Counted from the stretch's first letter, positions 1-9,564 are shown. The stretch: DNA of 64,000 nt from Anaerolineae bacterium (GCA_022013685.1 JAKLPV010000070.1:1-64000), one strand, 5' to 3'. The notes: generated by a model not told the origin, from the sequence alone. Numbers and translations are program-made.

Positions 1-55
1 CCATTAACGTGTCGGTTCGTTTATAGTTGTTAAAGTTCTGGTAAACTTCAGAACG

Positions 56-102
56 GAACTGCTGCAATTGGTTGTCCACAACTCCCAATTGTCACGCAGT
101 TC
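56..102. repeat. Imperfect inverted repeat at left edge
   Basis: Three consecutive complementary blocks face each other around a short centre: GAACTGC with GCAGTTC, CAATTGG with CCAATTG, and GTTGT with ACAAC. Together they can form one long interrupted hairpin. The first 215 bases of the window contain no credible gene, so this may be the 3' structure of a transcript from outside the window or the end of a small mobile repeat. It is not followed by a clear T-run. Confidence 0.4.
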
Positions 103-170
103 TATCTTTTACGCAATCTTTGACTTTGTCAAAAGTCCAATTATTGCTTGATTGCTTTCTTGCCGGCCCG

Positions 171-207
171 CCCTTCGACTGCGGGCTGCGCCCTCCGCTC
201 AGGGCTT
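171..207. repeat. REP-like palindromic repeat (CCTTCGACT...CTCAGGG family)
   Basis: The stretch starts CCTTCGACT and ends GCTCAGGG, with complementary GC-rich blocks between. Related CCTTCGAC...CAGGG units occur at 26683, 44942 and 50350 in this window, so it belongs to a dispersed short-repeat family. It lies just downstream of the first CDS. Confidence 0.5.
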
Positions 208-215
208 GATTTTGC

Positions 216-2537
216 CTATGGCCGCTCCGACTCCAAATACCCGACCGCGCGGCCCTCGTCATCGTCCATGACCAGGTTCAGGTGGCAGCCGGCGTGGAAA
301 TCCTGGACCGCGATCAGGCGCAGGCACTTTGCCAGCAGCGCATCCGCCGCCTCGACCCAGTCCGCCAACCGGTTGGGGGTGTCGTAGAAAAACTTGCGGT
401 TGAAAACCGCATCTTTATCGTCCAGAAAAACAGCCAGCGGGAAAATGCGCGCTTCCATCAAATCCTGAAAAAAATGGGTGCCGAACGAAGGCTCAGGTGA
501 AGAACCAACCCCCTGGCCGGAGACTTCCACCAGCGCGCGCGTGTTGTAAATATCTCCGTAGGTAATGTGAACGCCCAGGTCAGGTGTGGATGTTCCCCAA
601 CGGCCCGGCCCGACACAGATAAAGGTTTCATCCTTGAGAGCTTTGTTCAGTTCACCAATGGCGCGTTCCAAGCGCACCCGCTCGGCCGGCGAAGTCAGCG
701 AGAAATAGCCTTCCGCCGGGACAAAAAGAACGTAGCGAATGCCCATCACCGCGCCGCGCGGCACCATGCGGCGGGTCGAAAAGATGATGTTTTTTTCATC
801 CAAATCTTCGGGGATGTGGGCTTCTTCTTCCTCGATGGCGCTCTGCGGGCGGCACTGCAAGAGTGTGATCACAACCTTGGGCTGGAGCGAAAGAGGTTCA
901 TTGATTTGCAGGGTGAACTCGGTATCGACCGGGCCGTGGTAGAACTCTTCGAGCAGCTTTAACGCCGTGCGCATGGTGGCGGCGAAGGGAGTGCGCCGCA
1001 ACAATTCGTCAAAGGTGATGACCACATCAGCGGGGTCGACCGCGCTGGAGCGAATCGGCGTGAGATAATCGCCCTCGTCCACCTGGCCGACATAGCGCAG
1101 AATCGGGTAGCGGCGGTCGATTAGCTCCGAGACAGGCAGGGTTTTGAAAGAGTTTTCTTCCAGGTCGACCACGTCCACAAATTGCTGCGAATAGCGCCGG
1201 ATCATCTTGGTGGCCGCTGCCGGGTGCAAGAGGGGATGGCTTAGGGCAACCAGGCGTGGATGGTCGTTGGCAACCGTATCCACCGCGCGGGTTCCCATGC
1301 CCCAGACCAGGCGCAGGAAACCATCGTCGCGTTTGATCTGGGGCGACCAGCGGTACAGATTGCGGCTGAAAGCCACCCCGGCCCCATGCGGGAAGAAATA
1401 GCGCCCGTACTGTTCCCCCTCGACAAACTGAATCAGGACGGCGATGCGCTCATCATAATCGAGCAGGCCCTTATGGTTGCGATAAAGCAGGGCATTCGGG
1501 TTGAGTCCGCTGGCGTATACGCGCGCAATGGCCGTCGTCAGTGCCTCCAGGTTTTCATCCAGCGTGCCCTGGTTGGGGCAAAAATAACTCTCGTATTTGC
1601 CGGCAAAAGAGGTGCCGAAGTTATCTTCCAACTGGCTGGATGAACGCACGATCAGCGGGCGGCCATCCGATTCTTCAACGATACGCCCCAAACGATCCAA
1701 AATATCGCGCGGGAATTTGCCCCGTAAAAATTCTTCGACCAGCAGCGGGTACTCTTCGCGGATTTGTTCCTCTGTCTTGTATTTCTGGTCAGACCAGTGG
1801 ATCAGCCCATTTTTAGAGAGAAAAGTATAAAAAACATCCGAGGCCAGGAAGTAAGAAACCGGAATGCGAAAAGCTTCGCGCACTTCAGGCGGAGCGGCCT
1901 CGTGCAGGATCCGATGCGCCAGCATCATGCCCGCCGACTTGCCGCCGATTTTTCCATAGCCGATCTTGCGGCTGCGAATATCTTTCAGGTCGGCGATGGT
2001 AAACCACTTGCGCGCAATCTTGATATAAGCCAGTTGGTCGCTGATCATGGTGCGAATCAAGACAACCTTGATCTCTTTCAGGCGCGCTTCGAGCGGCTTG
2101 CGCTTTTCAGGGGATAAGCGCTCAATGACTTCGGCCTGCTCAAAAAGCATGTCCTGCGGGGCAAGCTCGGGATTAAAGGTAATAAAGTTTGGGGTTTCCC
2201 CGCGCTCTCCGACGGTATCACGGACAAGCAGTTCAAAGTCACGGTAGGGCAAATTGTACGCAAAGTAGTAATCGGTCAGTGTTTCGCGGATGCGCTCCAT
2301 GCGCAAGTCCCAGATTTCAAAAGACTCCTCTGAATACGGGTCGTGCAGCCCTTCGCGCAGTTGCGACTTGATCGCCCGGTCGCGCACTTCAGATTCGAAG
2401 GCATCTGGCAGGATGATACCGCGCGTAAACAGCTCTGTGCGCATCTTGGCACGAATCCGCGAAGACAGGATGGGGTACTGGGTCAGCGCCAGGTAGATAT
2501 TGAGTACGCGGTCAGCGGATGGATGTGGAAGGGTCAT
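216..2537 (-). CDS. PEP/pyruvate-binding domain protein (PPDK N-terminal family)
   Basis: A 773-residue protein whose central part (about residues 200-600) resembles the ATP-binding N-terminal domain of PEP synthase and pyruvate phosphate dikinase, with a glycine-rich KIGGKSAGM segment and an IVRSSSQLED stretch typical of that fold. The family transfers phosphate between ATP, PEP and pyruvate, but I do not see the phosphohistidine swivel motif or the C-terminal PEP-binding barrel. It is therefore probably a relative with a different role, perhaps a kinase-like or regulatory enzyme. The N-terminal 200 and C-terminal 170 residues have no domain I recognise. The ATG at 2537 is the natural start; it is separated from dnaN by a terminator, so it is probably its own unit. 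Confidence 0.75.
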   Translation of the reverse strand: MTLPHPSADRVLNIYLALTQYPILSSRIRAKMRTELFTRGIILPDAFESEVRDRAIKSQLREGLHDPYSEESFEIWDLRMERIRETLTDYYFAYNLPYRDFELLVRDTVGERGETPNFITFNPELAPQDMLFEQAEVIERLSPEKRKPLEARLKEIKVVLIRTMISDQLAYIKIARKWFTIADLKDIRSRKIGYGKIGGKSAGMMLAHRILHEAAPPEVREAFRIPVSYFLASDVFYTFLSKNGLIHWSDQKYKTEEQIREEYPLLVEEFLRGKFPRDILDRLGRIVEESDGRPLIVRSSSQLEDNFGTSFAGKYESYFCPNQGTLDENLEALTTAIARVYASGLNPNALLYRNHKGLLDYDERIAVLIQFVEGEQYGRYFFPHGAGVAFSRNLYRWSPQIKRDDGFLRLVWGMGTRAVDTVANDHPRLVALSHPLLHPAAATKMIRRYSQQFVDVVDLEENSFKTLPVSELIDRRYPILRYVGQVDEGDYLTPIRSSAVDPADVVITFDELLRRTPFAATMRTALKLLEEFYHGPVDTEFTLQINEPLSLQPKVVITLLQCRPQSAIEEEEAHIPEDLDEKNIIFSTRRMVPRGAVMGIRYVLFVPAEGYFSLTSPAERVRLERAIGELNKALKDETFICVGPGRWGTSTPDLGVHITYGDIYNTRALVEVSGQGVGSSPEPSFGTHFFQDLMEARIFPLAVFLDDKDAVFNRKFFYDTPNRLADWVEAADALLAKCLRLIAVQDFHAGCHLNLVMDDDEGRAVGYLESERP

Positions 2538-2573
2538 GATGTCAGGTGTCAGGTGTCAACTAATTCTAAAACA

Positions 2574-2606
2574 AAAAGCGCCAGCGAGATAAGATCTGGC
2601 GCTTTG
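2574..2606 (-). terminator. Intrinsic terminator downstream of dnaN
   Basis: On the minus strand, AAGCGCCAG and CTGGCGCTT form a 9-bp stem with an 11-base loop, followed directly by TTTTTGTTTT. It lies 77 bases after the dnaN stop and ends that transcript. Confidence 0.85.
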
Positions 2607-2682
2607 CTTGGTTTCTGTAGGTCTTCCTTCGGCTTTGCGCTCGCTCCGCCAGGGAAAGAAAAACGGCTTGCTGAACACCTGC

Positions 2683-3813
2683 TTATCCCAGGTGCATCGG
2701 CATGATTACGTGCAAGAAATGATCGTCGCCAACCGGGCGCACGACGCCGGGCGCATTGGGAGCCGAGGTTTCAATGGCAACATTGGGTGATTTGACCACT
2801 TCCAAAACTTCACGCAAATATTTGACATTGAAAGCGATCAGGAGCGGGATGCCGTCCACAGTCGCTTCAACCAGGGTCTCATTCGAGCCGGTCTCCTCAC
2901 TGTGGGCCGAAATTTCCACTTCGCCGGGCTGCATTTCACCATTGGTCTTGATGTTCAGGCGCACGACATTCGAGCCTTCGCGGGCAAAAATTTCAGCCTG
3001 ACGGCAAGCCTTGAGCAGGGATGCGGTCGAAACCAGGGTGCGGGATTTGTGCGAGCGCGGGATAATTTGTTGATAATCGGGGAAAGTGCCGTCGATCAAC
3101 TGCGAGACCTGTTCGGCATCCTTGATGCGGAAGACAACCTGGCCGCGTCCTTTTGGAAGCACCATCTGGATCATCTGTTCGCCATCTGATGCAATGCGGG
3201 CCAGCTCGTTCAACGCCCTGGCGGGGATGATGGCGCTCACCGGCGCAGCAACCGCTGAAGACAGCGCCGCTTTGCGCACCGAGAGCCGGAAACCGTCGGC
3301 GGCGGCCATCGTCACCAGGTCCTTTTCGACCGTCACGAGCACACCCATCAGCACCGGTCGGGCCTCGTCGGTCGAGGCGGCAAAGGCCACCTGCTGGATC
3401 ATCTCTTTGAAATCGGCAACGTTGATCAGGATGGCGTCTTCAAAATCCGGCACGGGCAGGGGCGGAAATTCCTGGGCGTCGATGCCCTTAATATCGTTGG
3501 TCGAAGAACCGGAACGCACATTCAGGGTCTGGGTCTGGGTATTAAGTGTCAGGCTGACTTGAGGGTCAGGCATGGTACCAACCAGATCGGCCAGGGTGCG
3601 AGATGGAACCGTTGTCGAACCTTCCTCCTCGATTTTCGCGCCGATCCAGCAGGTAATGCCCAATTCCAGGTTGGTTGCCGAAAGGCGCAATCGGCCTTCG
3701 TCAGTAGCAATCAACACATTCGCCAGGACTGGCAGGGTGCTGCGCGGCGAAACAGCGCGGGAAACAATGCTCAATCCGCGCGCAAGGTTTTCTTGAAGGA
3801 CGGTGACTTTCAT
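2683..3813 (-). CDS. dnaN: DNA polymerase III beta sliding clamp
   Basis: A 376-residue beta clamp, the ring that tethers the replicative polymerase to DNA. The start MKVTVLQENL and the C-terminal LHVIMPMHL match the family ends, and the length is the usual ~370 residues with three clamp domains. The ORF track begins 10 codons earlier, but the ATG at 3813 has a well-spaced AGGAG upstream, so I use that start. No dnaA, recF or gyrB lies beside it, unlike the classical dnaA-dnaN-recF order. It is about 6 kb from a cluster of DnaA boxes and is transcribed away from it. Confidence 0.97.
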   Translation of the reverse strand: MKVTVLQENLARGLSIVSRAVSPRSTLPVLANVLIATDEGRLRLSATNLELGITCWIGAKIEEEGSTTVPSRTLADLVGTMPDPQVSLTLNTQTQTLNVRSGSSTNDIKGIDAQEFPPLPVPDFEDAILINVADFKEMIQQVAFAASTDEARPVLMGVLVTVEKDLVTMAAADGFRLSVRKAALSSAVAAPVSAIIPARALNELARIASDGEQMIQMVLPKGRGQVVFRIKDAEQVSQLIDGTFPDYQQIIPRSHKSRTLVSTASLLKACRQAEIFAREGSNVVRLNIKTNGEMQPGEVEISAHSEETGSNETLVEATVDGIPLLIAFNVKYLREVLEVVKSPNVAIETSAPNAPGVVRPVGDDHFLHVIMPMHLG

Positions 3814-3901
3814 CGGCGTTTCTCCTGGAGTTGATATACCCATCCCGGTTGCAAATTGCGACCACGGGCACTATATTATGAAAAAAGTATATCACGAGTT
3901 G

Positions 3902-5833
3902 CTAAAAACCGACGATCATGGAAATCCCGATACTCAGGAATACAAACAAGATCTGGAGCGCGAACAAAGCCGCAAAAACATAGGCCACCACCGTTAAAGC
4001 AGACAGTCCGGCGCTCATGCGCGGGATTTCGCCATCGGCCAGTTGGCGAATAATTTGGGCGGCCTGCTCCTGCGGGCGGGCCGATACGCCGCCAACCCAC
4101 CACCATCCGGGCGTGACAGAAGGCACGACCACCCGCTGGCCTTCGTAGGAATTAAGCCACAGTCGCAGCGCTTCGGGCGGGTTGAGCGCCAGGTCTGCGG
4201 GGATGACAACCACGCGCGCCGCTTCTGCGCCTTCCGGAATGGGCTGCTCCATCGGCTGGACCGCCACCGGCAAACCAGCCGCCTGGCGCGAAAGCGACTC
4301 CACCAGGCGGGCGCCAAAACCGTTTTCGCCATGCTCAAAGACCAGCACCGGAAAGTCGCGGTAACGGCTGGCGATGGAATCCGCCGCGCGGCCCCCGTCC
4401 CGGCGCAGGGTGGCAATGTGATAAATCAACAGGCCGATAAAAAGCAGCGAGACTTGCAAGGCATTCAATACCGAGGCCAGGAAATCGTCAGGGATATCCC
4501 CGCCCAGAACCGCATTCAACAAGAGAAATGCCAGGACAACCGCTGAAATCATGCCGCCGATCACTGCCGCAAAAATCACAAGGTAAAGGTAAACCCGGCG
4601 CACAATCGACTGGCGGGCGCGGTTGCCGGCATCACCCTCTGCCAGCGCTTCGGCCTGCATTGGCCGCCAGGCCGAGAGCCAGAGCGGCAAGCCAACCAGC
4701 AGGGTGGAAAGCGCCCCGCTCAAACGCGGACGAAGCGAATCGCCCCAGACGGCTCCCGGCAGCAACAAGGAATCGATCAGAAACGAGAGCAAAAGCGCCA
4801 GGCCAGTCACTGTCGCCGCCAGGCCGATCGGGGCAATGACATAAAAGTACAGCCGCTTGATCCCAGCCCGGCGATTTGGCTCCTCGTTCGACTCGGCTTC
4901 GCGGCTGAACCAGCCCCCATAATAGGCCCAAACCAATCCCAACGGAATGCCTATCGAAAGCGGGCCGCTGATTTGCTGCAAAAATCTGGAAAAGCTGGTT
5001 GCTTCACCCAGAACCATGCGCAGGATGACATCCATCATGATGCCGGCCGCAGAGAGCACGACAACAACCCCGGAAAGCGACAACAGGTAAAGCACCCCCA
5101 GACGCAGGTTGGAACCCTGCTCGAGGAAATCTTCGAGCGCGTCCTGACAGGTTTTCCAGGTATATAGCCAGATGGGCGCGCCTATCAGCAGCAGGCTGAT
5201 ACCGTTAATTGCCAGTTCCCGGCCTGAGTCGCCCAGAATGGTGCTGTCTGGCAGGAAGAGCAGAAAACGAAGCACCTGCTGTGCGCCAAAGATGACCATC
5301 AACAACCCATAAGTCAGCCAAATATGGCGGTATAACCTGCGTACATCGGCAAAATTTTCGCGTTCAGGCAGCGCGGGCCAAATGGCGCGCAAGCTGTTCC
5401 AGAAATAGGCCGCGGCGACGCCGTTCATCAGGATGGCAATCAGGTTGTCGGCCCAGGTCTGGCTGCCGCCAAACAGGGCGCTGGAGCGGTCCAGGCGCAC
5501 GGATTCGATAAAAGTGCGGTCCACCAAGGCCAGCAGGTTTTGCACCACCGGCACGAGGGTAAACAAGAGCGCCAGGTAGAAAAAAACGGCCCGCACGGTG
5601 GATGTCTGCTCTTCTGTGTCACTGGCGGCAGCGCGCTGCGCCCACAGCCAGTGGATCAGGAAAATCGGGACGCCCACAAGGATGAGCGCCAGGGCCTGGG
5701 CCAGGGTGGAGGCGGTTGGAAAAAGAACATCCTGCGCGAAAAGCGTGCGCAGGAGTGAGATCATGCCCCACAACACAACTTCAAGGCTGATAAGGGCAAC
5801 GGCATAAAAATAGATGCGGCGAATGGTACGCAT
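3902..5833 (-). CDS. Multi-pass membrane protein with DUF5671 repeats
   Basis: A 643-residue integral membrane protein. A module starting with a RxIYFY/RxLYFY/RxVYLY-like box followed by several hydrophobic helices recurs about four times (RRIYFYAVA at the N-terminus, RRLYRHIW, KRLYFYVIA, RRVYLYLVI), the hallmark of DUF5671. Near the C-terminus is a soluble stretch of ~130 residues before two last helices. The function of the family is unknown. Start chosen at MRTIRRIYFY because GGAG lies 7 bases upstream and the seven codons before it have no ribosome site. It stands alone between dnaN and the next small genes. Confidence 0.8.
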   Translation of the reverse strand: MRTIRRIYFYAVALISLEVVLWGMISLLRTLFAQDVLFPTASTLAQALALILVGVPIFLIHWLWAQRAAASDTEEQTSTVRAVFFYLALLFTLVPVVQNLLALVDRTFIESVRLDRSSALFGGSQTWADNLIAILMNGVAAAYFWNSLRAIWPALPERENFADVRRLYRHIWLTYGLLMVIFGAQQVLRFLLFLPDSTILGDSGRELAINGISLLLIGAPIWLYTWKTCQDALEDFLEQGSNLRLGVLYLLSLSGVVVVLSAAGIMMDVILRMVLGEATSFSRFLQQISGPLSIGIPLGLVWAYYGGWFSREAESNEEPNRRAGIKRLYFYVIAPIGLAATVTGLALLLSFLIDSLLLPGAVWGDSLRPRLSGALSTLLVGLPLWLSAWRPMQAEALAEGDAGNRARQSIVRRVYLYLVIFAAVIGGMISAVVLAFLLLNAVLGGDIPDDFLASVLNALQVSLLFIGLLIYHIATLRRDGGRAADSIASRYRDFPVLVFEHGENGFGARLVESLSRQAAGLPVAVQPMEQPIPEGAEAARVVVIPADLALNPPEALRLWLNSYEGQRVVVPSVTPGWWWVGGVSARPQEQAAQIIRQLADGEIPRMSAGLSALTVVAYVFAALFALQILFVFLSIGISMIVGF

Positions 5834-5926
5834 ATTGACTCCAGGGTTGGGCAAGGCCGGGGTGCAAAGAACAGGCCAGGGGTGGTTCGTTCCGTACAGA
5901 ATTGCTACCAGCGCAAAACAAGCTTT

Positions 5927-6403
5927 TTATGGTTGTTTGTACAATTCCTGGTACCAATCGTAATACCAAAAAGGATACGGCGCCTGGTTGATTTTCCACT
6001 GTCCGGCCTGGCGTTCCAGGGATGCTAAATCGTTGGAGCGATAACCGCCAGAGAAGGGGTCACTGGCGTTGTTTAAAACGCTGATTTGAACAGAGGCCTT
6101 ATCGCCACTGATCGTAGACTCGAGTACTTCAACCCCGGCGCTGGCCGGGTTAACATAATTTAACATAAAGGCCTGGGAAAAATCATCCTGCGTCGGCTTG
6201 TACTCGCCCTCCGCCAGGTAGGAATATGCTTTTTCGTAATCTTTGAGGTGGATGGCAACAATGTAATTGAGCACAACCCCTTCAGGGGTTGTCTCTTCAC
6301 CATATTCAAGCCCATCAGGGCGGATGAAGAATGCGACCAGGGCGATGATGACAAGTGCGGCTATCCCGACCAGGATGCCCAAGAGAAAACGGTCTTGCTT
6401 CAT
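5927..6403 (-). CDS. Single-pass membrane protein, NTF2/DUF4878-like
   Basis: A 158-residue protein with one N-terminal membrane helix (residues 7-27) and an outward-facing domain. The segment VVLNYIVAIHLKDYEKAYSY resembles the start of NTF2-like/DUF4878 lipoprotein domains, in which a helix-rich start is followed by beta strands (here VSTISGDKA-type strands and QWKIN near the end). No function can be assigned. It overlaps the preceding gene by four bases (ATGA), so the two are translated together. Confidence 0.65.
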   Translation of the reverse strand: MKQDRFLLGILVGIAALVIIALVAFFIRPDGLEYGEETTPEGVVLNYIVAIHLKDYEKAYSYLAEGEYKPTQDDFSQAFMLNYVNPASAGVEVLESTISGDKASVQISVLNNASDPFSGGYRSNDLASLERQAGQWKINQAPYPFWYYDWYQELYKQP

Positions 6404-6633
6404 GGATTTTTTCCTTCTTTTTGCGAATCGGGTTTACGGCGGCGCAGCGGACGCGGACCGGGACGGGCGCTGATCACGAAAAACGGCCCGAACACTGGCA
6501 GCATGACGGCAACCAGTCCCCAAAAAAACCACTCCCCCAGGGTCAAGCGGCGGCGCGACAGGTAAGCAAAGGCAACTACGAGCGAAATGCCCAGGTAGAC
6601 AAGCAGCAGAACACGCAAGATTTCGGGTGCCAT
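6400..6633 (-). CDS. Small two-helix membrane protein
   Basis: A 77-residue protein with two hydrophobic helices (about residues 6-24 and 34-54) and a basic C-terminal tail. The pattern, helix-RRRLTLGEW-helix-GP-FFV, is reminiscent of the short phospholipase-D-nuclease N-terminal (PLDc_N) membrane proteins, but the match is too short to be firm. It is the first gene of a two-gene unit with the 158-residue protein, whose start overlaps its stop. A GGAGG sits 13 bases upstream of the ATG, a rather long spacing. Confidence 0.6.
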   Translation of the reverse strand: MAPEILRVLLLVYLGISLVVAFAYLSRRRLTLGEWFFWGLVAVMLPVFGPFFVISARPGPRPLRRRKPDSQKEGKNP

Positions 6634-6663
6634 AGTTTGGTTTTATCCTCCGGGGAGTAATGA

Positions 6664-9201
6664 TTATTCAATCCAATATTCCTGCCCGTGCCGCTCGAAG
6701 AAGACCTTGGTAGCAGGCAGGAATCCGTCCCACAAACGGCGGGACCAGGCTTCGAGGCCGGATGGCAGGCATTCGGTCAGGAAGACAGCCGCAGGCAGGG
6801 CCGGGGATTCGCAAATGGCGGGCAGGTCTCTCTCTCCGCGAAAAATAGTTTCGGCCAGTTTATTGATTTGCGACAGGGTCGGCTCACAGCCAAAGACCCA
6901 GGTTGGGCCGCCATCGGGCAGCCGGCACCAGGTCTGATCGGGTTTGGTGGGACTGGTATAGGTGAAGGCGTCTGAAATGGAGCCATTGGTCTGGAACAGG
7001 CGCACGCTGTCTGAGCGGTTGCTGAGCAGCAGGCCGGTCTGGCTGGCGAAAAAGACCGCCCGCGCGCCCGGCGCAAGGCTGACGCCGCTAATGGTATAAG
7101 GCGAAGAATCGCCTTGCTGGTCGTCCAACCGCCAGCCCTGGAGGTCGACCGAAACATTGCCGACATTCAACAGCTCGATGAACTCATCCCCCGAATCGAC
7201 GATGCCGTCGTTGTTCCAATCTGAACGCGGGTGCACCAGAAATTCGTTGAGGATGATCTGGCTGACTTTGGCGGGCGGGATCGGTGTGGGTGTGCGGGTG
7301 CGGGTCGGGGTGCGAGTCGGCCCAACCGGAGAGGGTGTGGGGGTAACGAAGTAAGCCCAGTTAACATTACGCGGTGTGCCGCAGATGTCGTTGCCATCGG
7401 CGTCTTTTCCGTTCTTCAATGTGCCGGTGTTGGTAATCCAGGCCGTGTCGCTATCAACGATGGTCGCCCCACGACGTTCCATACTGCACTTGGTGGTCGA
7501 ATTCCCGGCCGGCCAAACGCCGCCATTCCCGTTGGCGGTATCGATCAACTGGGCCGAAGCTGTCCGTAGAGACAGAGCCATACCGGTATCAACCAGACTG
7601 CCGGTAAAAATTTGGTCAGCATCGATGTCTGAGATGGTGTCATTGTCGGTACGCTCGAGCAGGAAGTAGCCTCCGGCAGGAATCGTACCGGCCAGGGTAA
7701 TGGAAAAGGTACTACCGGCTGCCGTTATTTTCCACCCTGTGATGTTAATCGAGGCTGTGCCAGGGTTATAAAGTTCGATCCACTCATCGTTGCTGCTGGA
7801 TGTGGTCCCCATCCAGGCAACTTCGTTGATGAGGATGGAGCGCAGGCCGGATGGGGTTGAGGTCAGGGTGGGAGAGAGAGTAGCGGTCGGCGTTGCTGTC
7901 GAGGTTGGTGTGGTCGTTGGCGTGCTGGTTGCTCCGGACGACCTGGGTCTTCCGGGAGAACCGTTGATAAGATTGCCAAGCCGATCAGCAGCGTAAGGAG
8001 ACCCGAAGAAATTTAGCCAACTGGCATCATTTTCTAGTCCATAGGGCGGTCCAATTCGCTCCATGCTGGCATAAGAAAAAAAACGGTTTCCTGCCGGCCA
8101 GGATCCGCCATCGCCATTGGCCGTATCTGCCAGAGTACCTTCGCCAATAACCGCGCCTCCACAATACAATTCAAGCCTGTCCCCGCCAACATTCAAAAGG
8201 GGAAACGCAATAGTCATGCCCGGAACAGAAAAGCCTGGAATATTTGTGGGCGTTTCTGTGGGGGTTGGAAAACCGGATATAGGGTAAGTATAGGTTTCGA
8301 CGTTGGTATCAACCTGATTACGCTCGATCAGGTAATAAGAACCAGCCGGAATTGCGCCTTCTAGCTCAATATCTGCCTTGCCCGGGATTCTCAAGAAACA
8401 TTTATTAAGCTCCAGGTCAATATAATCGCCAGGATTATACAATTCGATCCATTGGGCCAGGGTATCATCGGCGCGTGTGCCGCCCCAGGCAACTTCACTG
8501 ATAAAAAGGCGTTGTTGCCATTCAGGGGTAGCAGTGGGGGCAGGGCAAGGAGTGGCCGGAAGAGATGAGTTTTGAGGCTGGCTGGGATCCGTTAGTACAA
8601 AATCTGTCAAATTATTATTATTGTCTTCACAAACATCTACTCGAGCATAGCTAGTGTCAGCATTAGCTGTCAACTCGGGTAAAGGGCTACCTTCAACAAA
8701 AGATGGGGCAGCACTCATACCTACTTGGTCAATAATATTCGTGCCAGTTCGTAATGCAAGGCCACCGTCCGTGGCTATTCCCAAACTATCAGACACATCA
8801 CCAGGAGAAACATCATCGTAAGTTGAGCCAACTATCAAATAATATTGTCCCGGGGCTAAAGTTACAGAACCAAATGTATGTAATGTTGTGTATGAGCCAC
8901 TGCTACTTGAGCGGGCAATATTCCAGCCTGTTATTTCAATAGGTCCTTGAGTTGGATTGAATAATTCAATAAATTCATCGGCAGCCCCCGCAGAACCTAC
9001 TACTCGAAACTCGCTGATGATTACGTTTGTTCCCTGTACTTGCTCGGGCCGATGTTGGGATCCGGCTTCGGCCTGCAACAACCCCGGCGCGCTCAGCAGC
9101 GAGAACGCCAGCGCGCCAAAGGCAGCCAGCGCCAGAAAGCGCCGCAGCCAGGCGAATTGGCCTGGCGAACGTGGTTTGGGGGACGTGGGGAAATTGGTCA
9201 T
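6664..9201 (-). CDS. Secreted protein with four lamin-tail domains
   Basis: An 845-residue exported protein. After a basic start and hydrophobic signal segment ending near LLQAEAG, four lamin-tail (LTD) units can be seen by their repeated cores: NVIISEFRVVG...FIELFNPT, LFISEVAWGG...WIELYNPGD, ILINEVAWMG...WIELYNPGT and IILNEFLVHP...FIELLNVG. Thr/Pro-rich linkers (TPTPTATLSPT type) separate units. LTDs are immunoglobulin-like folds in cell-surface and nuclease proteins; here a cell-surface or extracellular structural role is likely. The start was moved to MTNFPTSPK, giving a conventional signal peptide. DNA encoding the first unit (about 8560-9000) is visibly more AT-rich than the rest. Confidence 0.85.
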   Translation of the reverse strand: MTNFPTSPKPRSPGQFAWLRRFLALAAFGALAFSLLSAPGLLQAEAGSQHRPEQVQGTNVIISEFRVVGSAGAADEFIELFNPTQGPIEITGWNIARSSSSGSYTTLHTFGSVTLAPGQYYLIVGSTYDDVSPGDVSDSLGIATDGGLALRTGTNIIDQVGMSAAPSFVEGSPLPELTANADTSYARVDVCEDNNNNLTDFVLTDPSQPQNSSLPATPCPAPTATPEWQQRLFISEVAWGGTRADDTLAQWIELYNPGDYIDLELNKCFLRIPGKADIELEGAIPAGSYYLIERNQVDTNVETYTYPISGFPTPTETPTNIPGFSVPGMTIAFPLLNVGGDRLELYCGGAVIGEGTLADTANGDGGSWPAGNRFFSYASMERIGPPYGLENDASWLNFFGSPYAADRLGNLINGSPGRPRSSGATSTPTTTPTSTATPTATLSPTLTSTPSGLRSILINEVAWMGTTSSSNDEWIELYNPGTASINITGWKITAAGSTFSITLAGTIPAGGYFLLERTDNDTISDIDADQIFTGSLVDTGMALSLRTASAQLIDTANGNGGVWPAGNSTTKCSMERRGATIVDSDTAWITNTGTLKNGKDADGNDICGTPRNVNWAYFVTPTPSPVGPTRTPTRTRTPTPIPPAKVSQIILNEFLVHPRSDWNNDGIVDSGDEFIELLNVGNVSVDLQGWRLDDQQGDSSPYTISGVSLAPGARAVFFASQTGLLLSNRSDSVRLFQTNGSISDAFTYTSPTKPDQTWCRLPDGGPTWVFGCEPTLSQINKLAETIFRGERDLPAICESPALPAAVFLTECLPSGLEAWSRRLWDGFLPATKVFFERHGQEYWIE

Positions 9202-9303
9202 CAATTGGTCTCTCAGGCCAGCATCAGGCAAATTAAAGCCAAGCCCTGGCGCTCAAGCGCATCATCCCCCGATTATAACCTGCCCAAAAGCCTGCGGGCA
9301 GGG

Positions 9304-9564
9304 TTAGCGCGGTTCGATCACCATTTTTATGGCGGTGCGAACCTTGTCTTCGATTTCCACGTCCACAAACTCTGGCACACAACAAACTTCAATGCCATCT
9401 CCGCGCAGGTAGGTGGTCGCCAGCACCAGAGCTTTGACCGCCTGGTTGACGGCTCCCGCTCCAATGGCCTGCACCTCCGCGCGTTTGTGTTCACGGACGA
9501 CGCCAGCGATTGCCCCGGCGACGGCTGATGTGCGGGAGTTCGCAGAAACTTTAATCATATCCAT
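9304..9564 (-). CDS. spoVS: Stage V sporulation protein S family (SpoVS)
   Basis: An 86-residue protein, exactly the family length. It starts MDMIKVSANSRTSAVAGAIA and ends in DVEIEDKVRTAIKMVIEPR, matching SpoVS, an Alba-like small nucleic-acid-binding fold. In Bacillus it affects septation and sporulation; in non-sporulating lineages its role is unknown. The ORF track adds 27 hydrophobic residues, but the internal ATG at 9564 follows AAGGGAGAG at good spacing and gives the family length. It lies immediately left of the candidate replication origin and points away from it. Confidence 0.93.
   Translation of the reverse strand: MDMIKVSANSRTSAVAGAIAGVVREHKRAEVQAIGAGAVNQAVKALVLATTYLRGDGIEVCCVPEFVDVEIEDKVRTAIKMVIEPR

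Noticed and set aside
72-80. Single DnaA-like box TTGTCCACA at the left edge
   Set aside because: Isolated and inside an inverted repeat; not a cluster.
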